Shown here: piece after piece, positions 10,991 through 18,912 of the stretch
Layout: each line of letters begins with the position of its first letter
Position numbering within the stretch: position 1 is the stretch's first letter
Source of the DNA: CFX5 sp023384495
Lineage (GTDB): Bacteria > Chloroflexota > Anaerolineae > Caldilineales > Caldilineaceae
Direction: 5' to 3'
Length of the DNA: 64,000 nucleotides
Assembly: GCA_048499455.1 (NCBI GenBank)
Contig: JASNZV010000005.1
Location: forward strand, 186,001 to 250,000
Notes under the pieces: generated by a model
Seen by the model: only the letters and a program-made list of their open reading frames with translations
What the model was told of the DNA's origin: nothing
Database searches by the model: none
Program-made: the position numbers and the translations under genes

Positions 10991-11101
10991 CAGCGCGCTC
11001 CTTCTACTGGCTCGGTAGCTCGGTTCATCCCCACGGCTGCCAGTTTGTCGTATTTTGGATGGGGACCTGCCATTGTGTTCCCTGATTGCATTGGCTATAG
11101 C

Positions 11102-12622
11102 CTATTGTAACCGATTGGACGCCCAGCGCGCCACGTTGTTGAGCACGACTTGGGGCCGCGCATAGCCCTCGGTCAACAGCTTGTGATAGAAGGCCTCTTC
11201 GGGCGATCGGACCGATTCGAGCACGGTGCGCTGGTATTGGGTCACGTCGAGCCGGTCGACGGCCGGGCGCAAGGCATTGCGCAGCAGGTCCACCGAGCCG
11301 CTGCCCTCGTCGAACTGCTCTTTGGTGCGCCATACGATGGCCGGCGGCAGCAAGTCTTCACACGCCTTGCGCAAGACCCACTTCTCGGTCAAGCGCCCCT
11401 CACGGTCCGCCTTGAGCTTTAGCTCAGGGGAAACCGACAGCGCCTGGCGTATGAATGTCGTATCCAAAAATGGCACGCGGCCCTCCACACTGTGGCGCAT
11501 GGTGAGCCGATCCACCCGTTGCAGATTGATATTGTGGAGCGTCGTCACGCTCCGGCGTAGCTCTTTGTGTAGCAGGGCCGGATCGCCAAACGATTTGTGA
11601 TAGGCATAGCCGGCAAAGAGCTCATCGGCCCCCTCACCCGTCAGGATCACCTTGACATGCTCAGCGGCCAACTGGGCGCAAAAGTAACAGGGGATGGCGC
11701 TGCGCACCAGGTCTTGGTCGAACGATTCCAAATAATAGATGATTTCAGGCAGCGCAGCCATCACCTCATCGGCGGTGAAGAGATATTCATGGTGGATGGA
11801 GCCAATGTGCCGCGCCACCACGCGCGCCGCCTCGATGTCGTTCGAGCCTTCCACCCCCACCGAGAAGGTATGCAGTTCGCGCACATGGCGGCGCGTCAGG
11901 GCGGCGATCACGCTGCTGTCCAGCCCGCCTGACAGGAAGGCGCCCACGGGCACGTCGCTCATGAGGTGCGAAGCCACCGCCTGTTCCAGCGCCTGGCGCA
12001 CCCGGCGGATCTGCTCGGCTTCCGGCTGTGGATCAGGCGGCTCGTCGGGCATGGTATAGTATTGCACAAAGCCTTGCTGCGAATCGTAGTAGGCGCCGGG
12101 CGGGAACTCCTGCACATCGTCGGCCCAGTCGGCCAGCGCCTTGAGTTCGGATGCAAAGTGTAGCACGGGCCGATCACCCGCGCCCTTGCGCACACCGTAA
12201 TAGAGCGGCTTGATGCCAATCGGGTCGCGCGCCAGAAAGAGCCGTTCGCCATCGCCGACGGCAAAGGCAAACATACCTTCGAGCGCCGTAAGGGTATCGG
12301 CATTGCGCTCTTCGAAGAGATGGAGGATCGCCTCGCTGTCACTGGTGGTGGCAAAGCGATGCTGCCCCATGAGCGCCGGGCGCAGCGCAGGGAAGTTGTA
12401 GATCTCGCCATTGGCGACAATCGCCGCCGAGCGGGTCTCGTTGTAGATAGGCTGCGCGCCACCCGTTGGGTCCATAATCGCCAGCCGGCGGTGGCCCAGT
12501 GCGCCATGGCCGGGGTGAACGTGCATCCCCTCGCCGTCGGGGCCGCGATGGCGCAGCTTATCGATCATCTGTTGTAGGAGCGGTTCATCGTCTTCGCCCC
12601 AGATCCCAGCAATTCCACACAT
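11102..12622 (-). CDS. asnB: Glutamine-dependent asparagine synthase-like amidotransferase (AsnB)
   Basis: The 506-residue product has a class II glutamine amidotransferase domain starting with the catalytic Cys2 ('MCGIAGIWGEDD') and 'KLRHRGPDGEG'. It is followed by a synthetase domain with the ATP pyrophosphatase loop 'FLSGGLDSSVIAAL' and 'ILTGEGADELFAGY'. AsnB transfers ammonia from glutamine to an AMP-activated carboxylate, classically aspartate. All visible catalytic motifs are intact. It sits between vapC and dppC inside a peptide-uptake operon, an unusual place, so it could be a specialised amidase of another carboxylate. Four 12-bp repeats lie just before its start. Confidence 0.88.
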   Translation of the reverse strand: MCGIAGIWGEDDEPLLQQMIDKLRHRGPDGEGMHVHPGHGALGHRRLAIMDPTGGAQPIYNETRSAAIVANGEIYNFPALRPALMGQHRFATTSDSEAILHLFEERNADTLTALEGMFAFAVGDGERLFLARDPIGIKPLYYGVRKGAGDRPVLHFASELKALADWADDVQEFPPGAYYDSQQGFVQYYTMPDEPPDPQPEAEQIRRVRQALEQAVASHLMSDVPVGAFLSGGLDSSVIAALTRRHVRELHTFSVGVEGSNDIEAARVVARHIGSIHHEYLFTADEVMAALPEIIYYLESFDQDLVRSAIPCYFCAQLAAEHVKVILTGEGADELFAGYAYHKSFGDPALLHKELRRSVTTLHNINLQRVDRLTMRHSVEGRVPFLDTTFIRQALSVSPELKLKADREGRLTEKWVLRKACEDLLPPAIVWRTKEQFDEGSGSVDLLRNALRPAVDRLDVTQYQRTVLESVRSPEEAFYHKLLTEGYARPQVVLNNVARWASNRLQ

Positions 12623-12636
12623 CGTTTCATTCCATT

Positions 12637-12684
12637 GTATACTCTTCTGTATACTCTTCTGTGTACTCTTCTGCGTACTCTTCT
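12637..12684. repeat. Four tandem 12-bp repeats before asnB
   Basis: Four contiguous units with consensus GTRTACTCTTCT (two GTATACTCTTCT, then GTGTACTCTTCT and GCGTACTCTTCT) fill most of the vapC-asnB gap. In the asnB sense they read AGAAGAGTAYRC, a purine-rich run 15 nt before the ATG. No other ribosome binding site is evident. Confidence 0.75.
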
Positions 12685-12697
12685 GCGCCGCAAGTTC

Positions 12698-13111
12698 TCA
12701 CGATGGCTCGGCATCGGCCCAGTTTTCGATAGCAAGCCCGGGCACACGCTGAAACTCGCGCACATTGTTGGTTACCAATGTGGTTTCCAACGCAAGCGCG
12801 TGGGCAGCGATCAGCATGTCGAGCGGGCCAATCGGTGTGCCATTACGCTCCAACATCGCCCGTAGCTTGCCATAGTGATGCGCCGCTACGGCATCAAAAT
12901 CGGCAATCGGCAAGAAGAGCAGCAACTGTTCCAGAGCAAGCGCCGCCTGCTCCGGGCGGCTACTCTTTTCTGCCCCAAATTGTAGTTCAGCCACCGATAT
13001 CGAAGAGATACCAATATTGCCCACCGGCACGGCGTTGAATTTGTGACGTACGTGGGCGGGCCGCTTGGCAATCAGATAGATGCAGATGTTGGTGTCAAGC
13101 AAGTATCTCAT
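12698..13111 (-). CDS. vapC: PIN domain ribonuclease toxin VapC
   Basis: This 137-residue PIN-domain protein opens with the first acidic residue in 'MRYLLDTNICIYLIAKRP'. The second acidic site lies in 'AELQFGAEKS' and the third in 'PIGPLDMLIAAHALAL'. The family C-terminal 'TLVTNNVREFQRVPGL' follows. VapC toxins are Mg-dependent RNases, often cutting tRNA or rRNA. Its ATG overlaps the vapB stop by 4 nt (ATGA), the typical coupled antitoxin-toxin arrangement. The pair interrupts the peptide ABC operon between the methyltransferase and asnB. Confidence 0.93.
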   Translation of the reverse strand: MRYLLDTNICIYLIAKRPAHVRHKFNAVPVGNIGISSISVAELQFGAEKSSRPEQAALALEQLLLFLPIADFDAVAAHHYGKLRAMLERNGTPIGPLDMLIAAHALALETTLVTNNVREFQRVPGLAIENWADAEPS

Positions 13112-13383
13112 GCAAAGTGCGCCATGGGTTGGTCGTCTGTCAAATCATCCAACGGTTCGCGCTGCTGCTGCTCCGTCGGCTGTTGACGGCCAGCAGCCAT
13201 AAAGTCATCAGGGAACATCTCCAACGCTTGAAAAAAAGGATCCCACCCTTCCTGGTAAGGGACAAGCATAACGCCTTTGCCTACGCGTACAATAAATACC
13301 TTATCACCCTCAAAGCGAAACTCTTTGGGCAACCGCACGGCCTGGCTTCTGCCGTTTTGAAAGAGCTTGGCTATCTGTGTCAT
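13108..13383 (-). CDS. vapB: VapB-type antitoxin (AbrB/SpoVT fold)
   Basis: This 91-residue antitoxin has the VapB swapped-hairpin DNA-binding segment 'AKLFQNGRSQAVRLPKEFRF' at residues 4-23. A Gln/Glu/Asp-rich C-terminal tail ('GRQQPTEQQQREPLDDLTDD') is expected to wrap and block VapC. It is translationally coupled to vapC. Expression should be autoregulated at the promoter at 13444-13472, where AT-rich direct repeats overlap the -10 box. Confidence 0.92.
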   Translation of the reverse strand: MTQIAKLFQNGRSQAVRLPKEFRFEGDKVFIVRVGKGVMLVPYQEGWDPFFQALEMFPDDFMAAGRQQPTEQQQREPLDDLTDDQPMAHFA

Positions 13384-13423
13384 CGGGCCTCCTTGCCGGC
13401 TGCGGCAATATCGCTATTACTGG

Positions 13424-13472
13424 CGCCAAAAGTATATATCAAAAGTATATACCTGTCGCGCGTCGATGTCAA
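13424..13472 (-). promoter_or_regulatory. vapBC promoter with direct-repeat operator
   Basis: On the minus strand TTGACA (plus 13467-13472) and TATACT (plus 13444-13449) are exactly 17 nt apart. Two copies of the AAAAGTATATA sequence, 13 nt apart at about 13429-13451, cover the -10 box and the start site, a suitable VapBC operator. The -35 box ends 11 nt from the methyltransferase stop. Confidence 0.8.
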
Positions 13473-13482
13473 GGAGACGCAA

Positions 13483-14811
13483 TCAGTCAGTTTCCCGTTG
13501 CTCGACAAGTTCCAACACCACAAGCAGGCCGTGGCCGCAGCCAAGCCCCCGTTGCAGGCCCGATTCTAGACTGCGCAACGCATAGCCCAGCTGCGGCTCG
13601 ATCACATTGGCGCGCGGGTCACCATACCACATCCAGCCGCTGCTGTTGATCACCCGGTCGATGGTCATGAGCGCAAATTGCAACGAGGGTGGATAGGTGG
13701 CCCACGCCTCGAGATCGACCAGTGACGCTTCCTGCGTCAGCCGAAGTTGGCAGAAGTCGATGAGCGTATTCCAACTGTGGATCAACTCATCGAAAAAGGC
13801 GGCGACCGTGGGGTCGGGGTGGCGCGGCAGCGTCTGCAGGTCAAAACAGAGCTGCGCCAGGTCGGTGCGCATATAATCCTGATGCAGCCGGTTGACCAGG
13901 CGGCGCATGGGCTTGAGATTGGGGTTGTACTCCCCGGTGTCAATGTGCCGCCCCACCATGAGCGACCGGTCCATTTTCTTGCGCACAACCAGGCGCAAGC
14001 CGTTGGGGGCCATCACATCGCGCACCAAGTCGTCGATCTCGTCGCCGGCCCAGAAACGCATGGGGAACCATTCGATCTCGGCCTTGCGCTCCCCCCGTCG
14101 ATCCGCCTCGGCGTAGAGATAGCTCATCGAGTAGTTGCGCCACTTTTCGCTTTCGCTGCCGGCCTGCCAATAGGCTGGCCATTCCAGCGAATAGCGCCCC
14201 AGCAGGTCGAGCACGACAACGCTGCCGGGCCGGCCATGCCGGCAAAGATCGGCCAGCAGATGCTGCAAGTCATCACGGTTTAGGTGAGAAAGTGCGCCGT
14301 AACAGGAAAGATAAAGGTCAAACGGCGGCTGAGTTTGGGCAAAACGGCCCAGCCCTTCGCGCAGGTCGTGGGCTTCAAAGCGCACATTGGGGTGGCTGGC
14401 AAAGAGTTCGCGTCCCTTCGCCACCATCGCCTCATCCAGGTCAAGGCCGAGATAGAGGCCGATGTCCGCCGCCGTCACAATCCGCTGGTGATCGAGCCCC
14501 AGGTCCAGGTCGCGACGGTCAATCTTGGTGATCGCCTCATAACCCTGACCGCTGCCCGCCCCCAGATCCAGAATGCGCAGCTTGGCGTTGCCCCGGTGCG
14601 CAGCCATCAGTTTCACAAGAAACGGACGCAGCGCCAGCCGTGTGAGTTGATCCTCCCAATAAATACGGACGTTATCATACTTGCCACCGAGATTCCCAGT
14701 ATAGCGATCATAATCGCCACGGGTGACCGCGTCTTTGTAGGTCACCGGCGCCTCCCACCGCGTGGCGGGGTTCTCCTCGCTTGGTTGTCGGGTTGATGAT
14801 AGGATAGTCAT
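13483..14811 (-). CDS. Class I SAM-dependent methyltransferase in the peptide operon
   Basis: The 442-residue protein has SAM motif I 'RILDLGAGSGQGYEAITKID', then 'GLYLGLDLDEAMVAKGRELF' (motif II), and 'DLYLSCYGALSHLN' near motif IV. The remaining ~200 residues are extra, with 'VVRKKMDRSLMVGRHIDTGE' and a helical C-terminus that I cannot assign. The substrate is unknown. The ATG at 14809-14811 lies 2 nt after the DppB stop, so the two are almost certainly co-transcribed and translationally coupled; a longer frame to 15090 only shadows dppB. With AsnB it forms a pair of possible modifying enzymes inside the transporter operon. Confidence 0.85.
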   Translation of the reverse strand: MTILSSTRQPSEENPATRWEAPVTYKDAVTRGDYDRYTGNLGGKYDNVRIYWEDQLTRLALRPFLVKLMAAHRGNAKLRILDLGAGSGQGYEAITKIDRRDLDLGLDHQRIVTAADIGLYLGLDLDEAMVAKGRELFASHPNVRFEAHDLREGLGRFAQTQPPFDLYLSCYGALSHLNRDDLQHLLADLCRHGRPGSVVVLDLLGRYSLEWPAYWQAGSESEKWRNYSMSYLYAEADRRGERKAEIEWFPMRFWAGDEIDDLVRDVMAPNGLRLVVRKKMDRSLMVGRHIDTGEYNPNLKPMRRLVNRLHQDYMRTDLAQLCFDLQTLPRHPDPTVAAFFDELIHSWNTLIDFCQLRLTQEASLVDLEAWATYPPSLQFALMTIDRVINSSGWMWYGDPRANVIEPQLGYALRSLESGLQRGLGCGHGLLVVLELVEQRETD

Positions 14812-14813
14812 AG

Positions 14814-16112
14814 CTATGTATACCGAATGCGCGGGTTGAGGAAGGTGTAGCTCAGGTCGCCGAGCAGTCGTGTTACCACGGCCACAGCCACCGTGAGCAT
14901 GGCCGCCGCCTCCACCGCATTGTAGTCGCCAAAGATGGCGGCCTCGTAGATGTAACGCCCCAGGCCCGGGAAACCAAAGATCACCTCGACCACCACCACA
15001 CCGCCGATAAGCCAGTTCACATGCAGCATGATCACCGTAATGGGGGCCATGAGCGCGTTGCGCACCGCATGACGCGTCACTACCTGCCAATAGGGGAGCC
15101 CCTTGACAATCGCCGTGCGGATGTAGGGCGAGTTCATGACCTCGACCATGCTTGCGCGCGTCATGCGCGCCACATAGCCAAGCTCCACCGCGGTCAAAGT
15201 CAAAACGGGCAAAGCAAGCAACTTGGGGTCTTGAAAGATCGCATCAGAAGAAAGGAAGACCGCCGTCGCTGGCAACACCCTCAACCAGATGCCAAAGATG
15301 AGGATCAGGGCAATGCCGGTGACAAATTCAGGCGTCGCCGTCAGCCCCAGGCCGGTGATGGAGATCAGCCGGTCGAGAAACTTGCCCTCGTTGATGCCCG
15401 CGATGATACCCAGGATTAGCGCCAGCGGCATGACAATCACAAAGGCGACAAACGCCAACACAAATGTGTTGCGCACTCGGGGCCAGAGGGTCACCGCCAC
15501 CGGGCGGCCATACTGGAGCGACACGCCGGCGTCGCCGCGCAGCAAGCCCTTGCGCAGGGGGATATACTCGCGCGGGCCATCGCGTTCGGTGCGCATCCCC
15601 GCCGCGGTCAAGACAAAAACTTCCGCGCCCGAACCGCGTTCCCAGCGCACGACGTTATTCCGCGTATCCACGCCCCAGAAGATTTCGACGCCATCCTCGG
15701 TCGTGCGCCAGACATCGCCTGCCGGCTGTTCGATGCTAGACCCAGCCGGTTGCCGGATGAGGGCGTACAGCTCGCCGTCGCGCATGCGCCAACGGGTTAA
15801 GGCGCCATCAACGTCGGCCCACCATTCCTGTTCGCCAGATTGGGCGTTGTGCACGGCGACAATTTCGGGCTCGACCAACCGTTGCACCCGCCAATCATTA
15901 CCGATGAGCCAATCCACATAGCGTTGCCAGGCTGGCGCGTCCAGCCCCAGTTGGTTGCGATACGAGGCGCGTTGTTCGGGCGTGGAGAAGACACCAAGAA
16001 TTTTCACCGTCACGTCGCCGCTGGCAACTTCCAACAGGCTAAAGAGGACGATCGACACCAACAGCATGGTGACAATCGTTGAGACGATGCTGCGCACGAT
16101 AAAACGGGCCAT
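14814..16112 (-). CDS. Oligopeptide ABC transporter permease, DppB type, with large insertion
   Basis: This 432-residue permease begins with a membrane segment at about residues 9-30. After 'WQRYVDWLIGNDW' (about 62-74) there are ~113 extra residues before the conserved 'LLRGDAGVSLQYGRPVAVTL' (about 190-209). The remaining membrane segments and the EAA loop 'NSPYIRTAIVKGLPYWQVVT' are normal. DppB proteins are usually about 300-340 residues with these two motifs nearly adjacent. The insert is rich in Trp, Glu and Arg and probably forms a beta-rich domain on the outer face, where it could meet the solute-binding protein. Confidence 0.92.
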   Translation of the reverse strand: MARFIVRSIVSTIVTMLLVSIVLFSLLEVASGDVTVKILGVFSTPEQRASYRNQLGLDAPAWQRYVDWLIGNDWRVQRLVEPEIVAVHNAQSGEQEWWADVDGALTRWRMRDGELYALIRQPAGSSIEQPAGDVWRTTEDGVEIFWGVDTRNNVVRWERGSGAEVFVLTAAGMRTERDGPREYIPLRKGLLRGDAGVSLQYGRPVAVTLWPRVRNTFVLAFVAFVIVMPLALILGIIAGINEGKFLDRLISITGLGLTATPEFVTGIALILIFGIWLRVLPATAVFLSSDAIFQDPKLLALPVLTLTAVELGYVARMTRASMVEVMNSPYIRTAIVKGLPYWQVVTRHAVRNALMAPITVIMLHVNWLIGGVVVVEVIFGFPGLGRYIYEAAIFGDYNAVEAAAMLTVAVAVVTRLLGDLSYTFLNPRIRYT

Positions 16113-16131
16113 GGCGAGTATCCTGTGGGGG

Positions 16132-16220
16132 GATGAGACGATGAGACGATGAGACGATGAGACGATGGACGATGGACGATGGACGATGGACCATCGTCTG
16201 TCGTCTCATCGTCCATCGTC
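16132..16220. repeat. Tandem and inverted short repeats between dppB and its binding protein gene
   Basis: Four 8-bp units GATGAGAC are followed by four 7-bp units GATGGAC. The tail is inverted, and GACGATGG-A-CCATCGTC forms an 8-bp-stem palindrome at 16182-16198. The array fills most of the gap between SBP and DppB and would fold in the transcript, perhaps lowering permease expression relative to the binding protein. Confidence 0.7.
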
Positions 16221-16243
16221 ACGGAAATCGAGCCTCGAACTTG

Positions 16244-17920
16244 CTACGCATCCTTCCACACTTCGTAGAGCAGATCGTAGCTGGTGGGGTGTGCGATCAC
16301 ATTCTGGAATTCAGAGCGATAGATACGCCACACATTCAGCCAGAAGCTGTTGCCAATCGGCCCACGCTCCTGGAAAATGTCCTCAATCTGCGACATGATC
16401 TCGCGGCGGTCGGCCACATCAAGCGTGCTCTGCGCCTGGCGCAGCAGCCCCAGATACTCTTCGTCGGCCCAACGGGTTTCGTTCCAGGGCACCGGGTTGC
16501 CGTCGCCGTCGACATTGTAGCCGGCAGCCAGCACCATGGTGTCGAGCGGACGGTGCGTCCACGATGTAATGCCGAGATCGACCTCCGTCCAGCGATCCCA
16601 GTAGCCGCCCGGCTCGGTGATGTCCAGTTGGATGTCAAAGCCGCCGGCCACGGCCATCTCTTTGAGCGCCTGGGCGATCTCCGGCTCGGCGCGGTCATTC
16701 TTTGTCGCCAGGCTCACCTGAAGCGGGAGCGAAAGCCCCTTCTCGGCGGCATACTCCTCAAGGAGTGCGCGCGCCTGTTCGGGGTCATAGGCGGGGATGG
16801 GCTTCTCGGCGTAGGCGGGGTGCACCGGCGCAACGTGGGCGTCGATGGAGAGCAAGCCCTCACCATAGTAGGCAAGCTGTGTGATGCGTTCGCGATCCTG
16901 GCAGAGCTTGAGCGCGGTGCGGACACGGTTATCATCCCACGGTTCGAGATCGACGCGCATACGCAGCACAAAGCACTGCGCCGTGCCGATCGTGTCCACC
17001 GTAATCCCAGGGACGCCTGCCAACGCCTGCCAATCCTGCGGGCGGGGCTCGAAGATGGCGTCGATCTGCCCGGATTGGATGGCGGCGACGCTGGCGTCCT
17101 TGTCGATGGAGACATAGATCACCTCATCCAGATAGGGCAGCGGGCTGCCGTCGGCGCCCATGCGCCAGTAGTCGCTGCGTGCGCGGAGCACGGCGCGTTC
17201 ACCCTCGGCGTATTCGGCCAGCGTAAAGGCGCCGGTGCCCAGCGGCTGGCGGATGAAGTCACCCTCGAAGTTGCGATGCAGCACAATCGCCGGGTAATTG
17301 AAGACATCTTCGGGCACGCTGATGCTGGGCTCTTGCAGATGGAGCTTGACGGTGTAGTCGTCCACCTTTTCCACGTTGTTGGCGCTGCCCAGATAGGAGA
17401 GGAAGCCCAACATGCTCGAACCGACATCGGGGTCCATCCACTGCTGGAAGGTGAAGAGCACATCATCAGCGGTGAATGGGTCGCCGTTGTTGAAGGTGAC
17501 GCCCTGTTGCAGATAGAGTGTCCACTCGGTCACATCATCGTTGGCCTCCCAACGCTCCACCAGATAGGGGCGGGTAATGTTGTCGGGGCCGGTTTCGGTG
17601 AGGTATTCGCCTACCTGCCGCACGACATTGGCGCTCTCTGTCCACGACATGCGCGAGGGGTGGTCGATGAGTTGGAGCAACATGCCAGTGCGAAATGCGC
17701 CGCCGCGTTTGATGCCGCCGGCTGCGGCGGGGGCCGCGGCAGGGGCTGCCGGCGCAGGGGCCGCGGTCGGTGTGGCGCAGCCGGCCATGACATAGGCCGT
17801 GGTGGCCGAGGCGCCAAGCAGGGTTGCAAAACGCAGAAAATCGCGACGATTGATCAGCCCTTTGCGGAGATCGCTGGCCGCGTCCAACACGGCCGGGTGA
17901 ATGCGATTGGACATCGTCAT
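16244..17920 (-). CDS. Peptide ABC transporter substrate-binding lipoprotein (SBP family 5)
   Basis: The 558-residue protein has a Tat lipoprotein signal ('LINRRDFLRFATLL', then 'AYVMAGC'), so Cys at about residue 45 is probably lipidated. An Ala/Pro linker follows. The mature part has the SBP5 landmarks 'GVTFNNGDPFTADDVLFTFQ', 'QPLGTGAFTLAEYAEGERAV' and 'VRTALKLCQDRERITQLAYY'. It should capture peptides outside the cell and deliver them to DppB/DppC. The ATG at 17918-17920 is chosen because AAGGAG precedes it by 9 nt; the longer frame translates the 14-bp tandem repeats. It is the first gene of the operon. Confidence 0.93.
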   Translation of the reverse strand: MTMSNRIHPAVLDAASDLRKGLINRRDFLRFATLLGASATTAYVMAGCATPTAAPAPAAPAAAPAAAGGIKRGGAFRTGMLLQLIDHPSRMSWTESANVVRQVGEYLTETGPDNITRPYLVERWEANDDVTEWTLYLQQGVTFNNGDPFTADDVLFTFQQWMDPDVGSSMLGFLSYLGSANNVEKVDDYTVKLHLQEPSISVPEDVFNYPAIVLHRNFEGDFIRQPLGTGAFTLAEYAEGERAVLRARSDYWRMGADGSPLPYLDEVIYVSIDKDASVAAIQSGQIDAIFEPRPQDWQALAGVPGITVDTIGTAQCFVLRMRVDLEPWDDNRVRTALKLCQDRERITQLAYYGEGLLSIDAHVAPVHPAYAEKPIPAYDPEQARALLEEYAAEKGLSLPLQVSLATKNDRAEPEIAQALKEMAVAGGFDIQLDITEPGGYWDRWTEVDLGITSWTHRPLDTMVLAAGYNVDGDGNPVPWNETRWADEEYLGLLRQAQSTLDVADRREIMSQIEDIFQERGPIGNSFWLNVWRIYRSEFQNVIAHPTSYDLLYEVWKDA

Positions 17921-17988
17921 AGAATAGTTCTCCTTATCTATAGTAGCTATCTGTAGAAACGAAGCTTGTCGACACGGAATATGCAGAA

Positions 17989-18056
17989 GTGAAGTCTGAC
18001 AGGTGAAGTCTGACAGGTGAAGTCTGACAGGTGAAGTCTGACAGGTGAAGTCTGAC
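17989..18056. repeat. Five tandem 14-bp repeats in the peptide operon leader
   Basis: Five near-perfect units of GTGAAGTCTGACAG run head to tail, the last one lacking its final two bases. No unique spacers separate them. They lie between the likely promoter (18070-18097) and the binding-protein start, so they are part of the mRNA leader. Confidence 0.85.
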
Positions 18057-18069
18057 AATCGAAACGAAA

Positions 18070-18097
18070 GCTGTACAGCTACCTGCGCAGATGACAA
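18070..18097 (-). promoter_or_regulatory. Possible promoter of the peptide ABC operon
   Basis: On the minus strand TTGTCA (plus 18092-18097) and TACAGC (plus 18070-18075) are 16 nt apart. The match is moderate, but no better candidate lies upstream of the operon's first gene. Confidence 0.4.
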
Positions 18098-18342
18098 GAG
18101 CGCTACACAAGAACACTCAAAGCAAACAGCGACACTCGGACTTACTGCACGGAATTAGACGGATTGCGCTGGTTGAGGGAGTCGGTTGGGAGCCGGCGTA
18201 TCAATCGCCGGAATAGGTCAGCGCCCGCTTCAGGTCTGTCTTGGGCAAAGCGCTGGCGTGCGCCAAATTATATACCAGCAGACAACGATCTTCAAACGAT
18301 CAAGCCGGCCTGCGCTGCGAAGCAATCAAGCAGAACAGCCCA

Positions 18343-18912
18343 TCAGGCGACTTCGCTAATCCAAATCAGCCCATACGCTTCGGGCGCAAAACCGGTGGGC
18401 CACTCTGTTTGCCGATTGCAGCGCGCCTGCTCCAAATTGGCATTGCGCAAATTGGCGCCGCGCAGATTGGCCCAGGCCAGGTTCACGCCACGCAGGTCGG
18501 CGTCGGCCAGGTCTGCGTCGCGCAGGTCGGCCCACGCCAGGTTGGCGCTACGCAAGTCGACGCGCTGCATATCGGCTTTGCGCAAGTCGGCGCCACAGCC
18601 ATTGACCTGCTGCAGGTCAGCGTCGGGCAGGCTTGCACCGCGCAACACGCTGCCGAGAATCGTCGCGCCGGTGAGATTGGCGCCACGCAGGTCAGCGAGG
18701 GTGAGGTTTGACCAATTCAAGTTGGCGCCGCGCAGGTCAGCCTGCCGCAAATCCAATCCCGCCAACGTCTGCTGCATCAATTCAGCGTTTTGCAACACAA
18801 TCTGCTGGGGTTTGGATTGCGTGTTTGGTTGCCGTGTCCCCGCTGGGGCTTTCTGTTTGCGTTGTGGGCTGTTGGTTTGACTCCTAATAGATGGTTCGTT
18901 TCTTGATTGCAT
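18343..18912 (-). CDS. Pentapeptide repeat protein
   Basis: This 189-residue protein starts with a basic, Gln-rich 40-residue head. It continues as about 20 pentapeptides of the A(D/N)Lxx type ('ADLRGANLNWSNLTLADLRG' and similar), which fold into a right-handed quadrilateral beta-helix. It ends with 'WPTGFAPEAYGLIW', a tail often seen on bacterial pentapeptide proteins. Function is not predictable: some members mimic DNA and bind gyrase, most are uncharacterised. CGGAG five nt before ATG 18910-18912 fixes the start. It appears monocistronic. Confidence 0.9.
   Translation of the reverse strand: MQSRNEPSIRSQTNSPQRKQKAPAGTRQPNTQSKPQQIVLQNAELMQQTLAGLDLRQADLRGANLNWSNLTLADLRGANLTGATILGSVLRGASLPDADLQQVNGCGADLRKADMQRVDLRSANLAWADLRDADLADADLRGVNLAWANLRGANLRNANLEQARCNRQTEWPTGFAPEAYGLIWISEVA

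Noticed and set aside
16157..17956. 599-residue plus-strand frame
   Set aside because: Antisense to the solute-binding protein and begins in the tandem-repeat hairpin; no protein-like features.
17989..18056. Possible CRISPR array
   Set aside because: The 14-bp units are contiguous with no spacers, and no cas genes are present.
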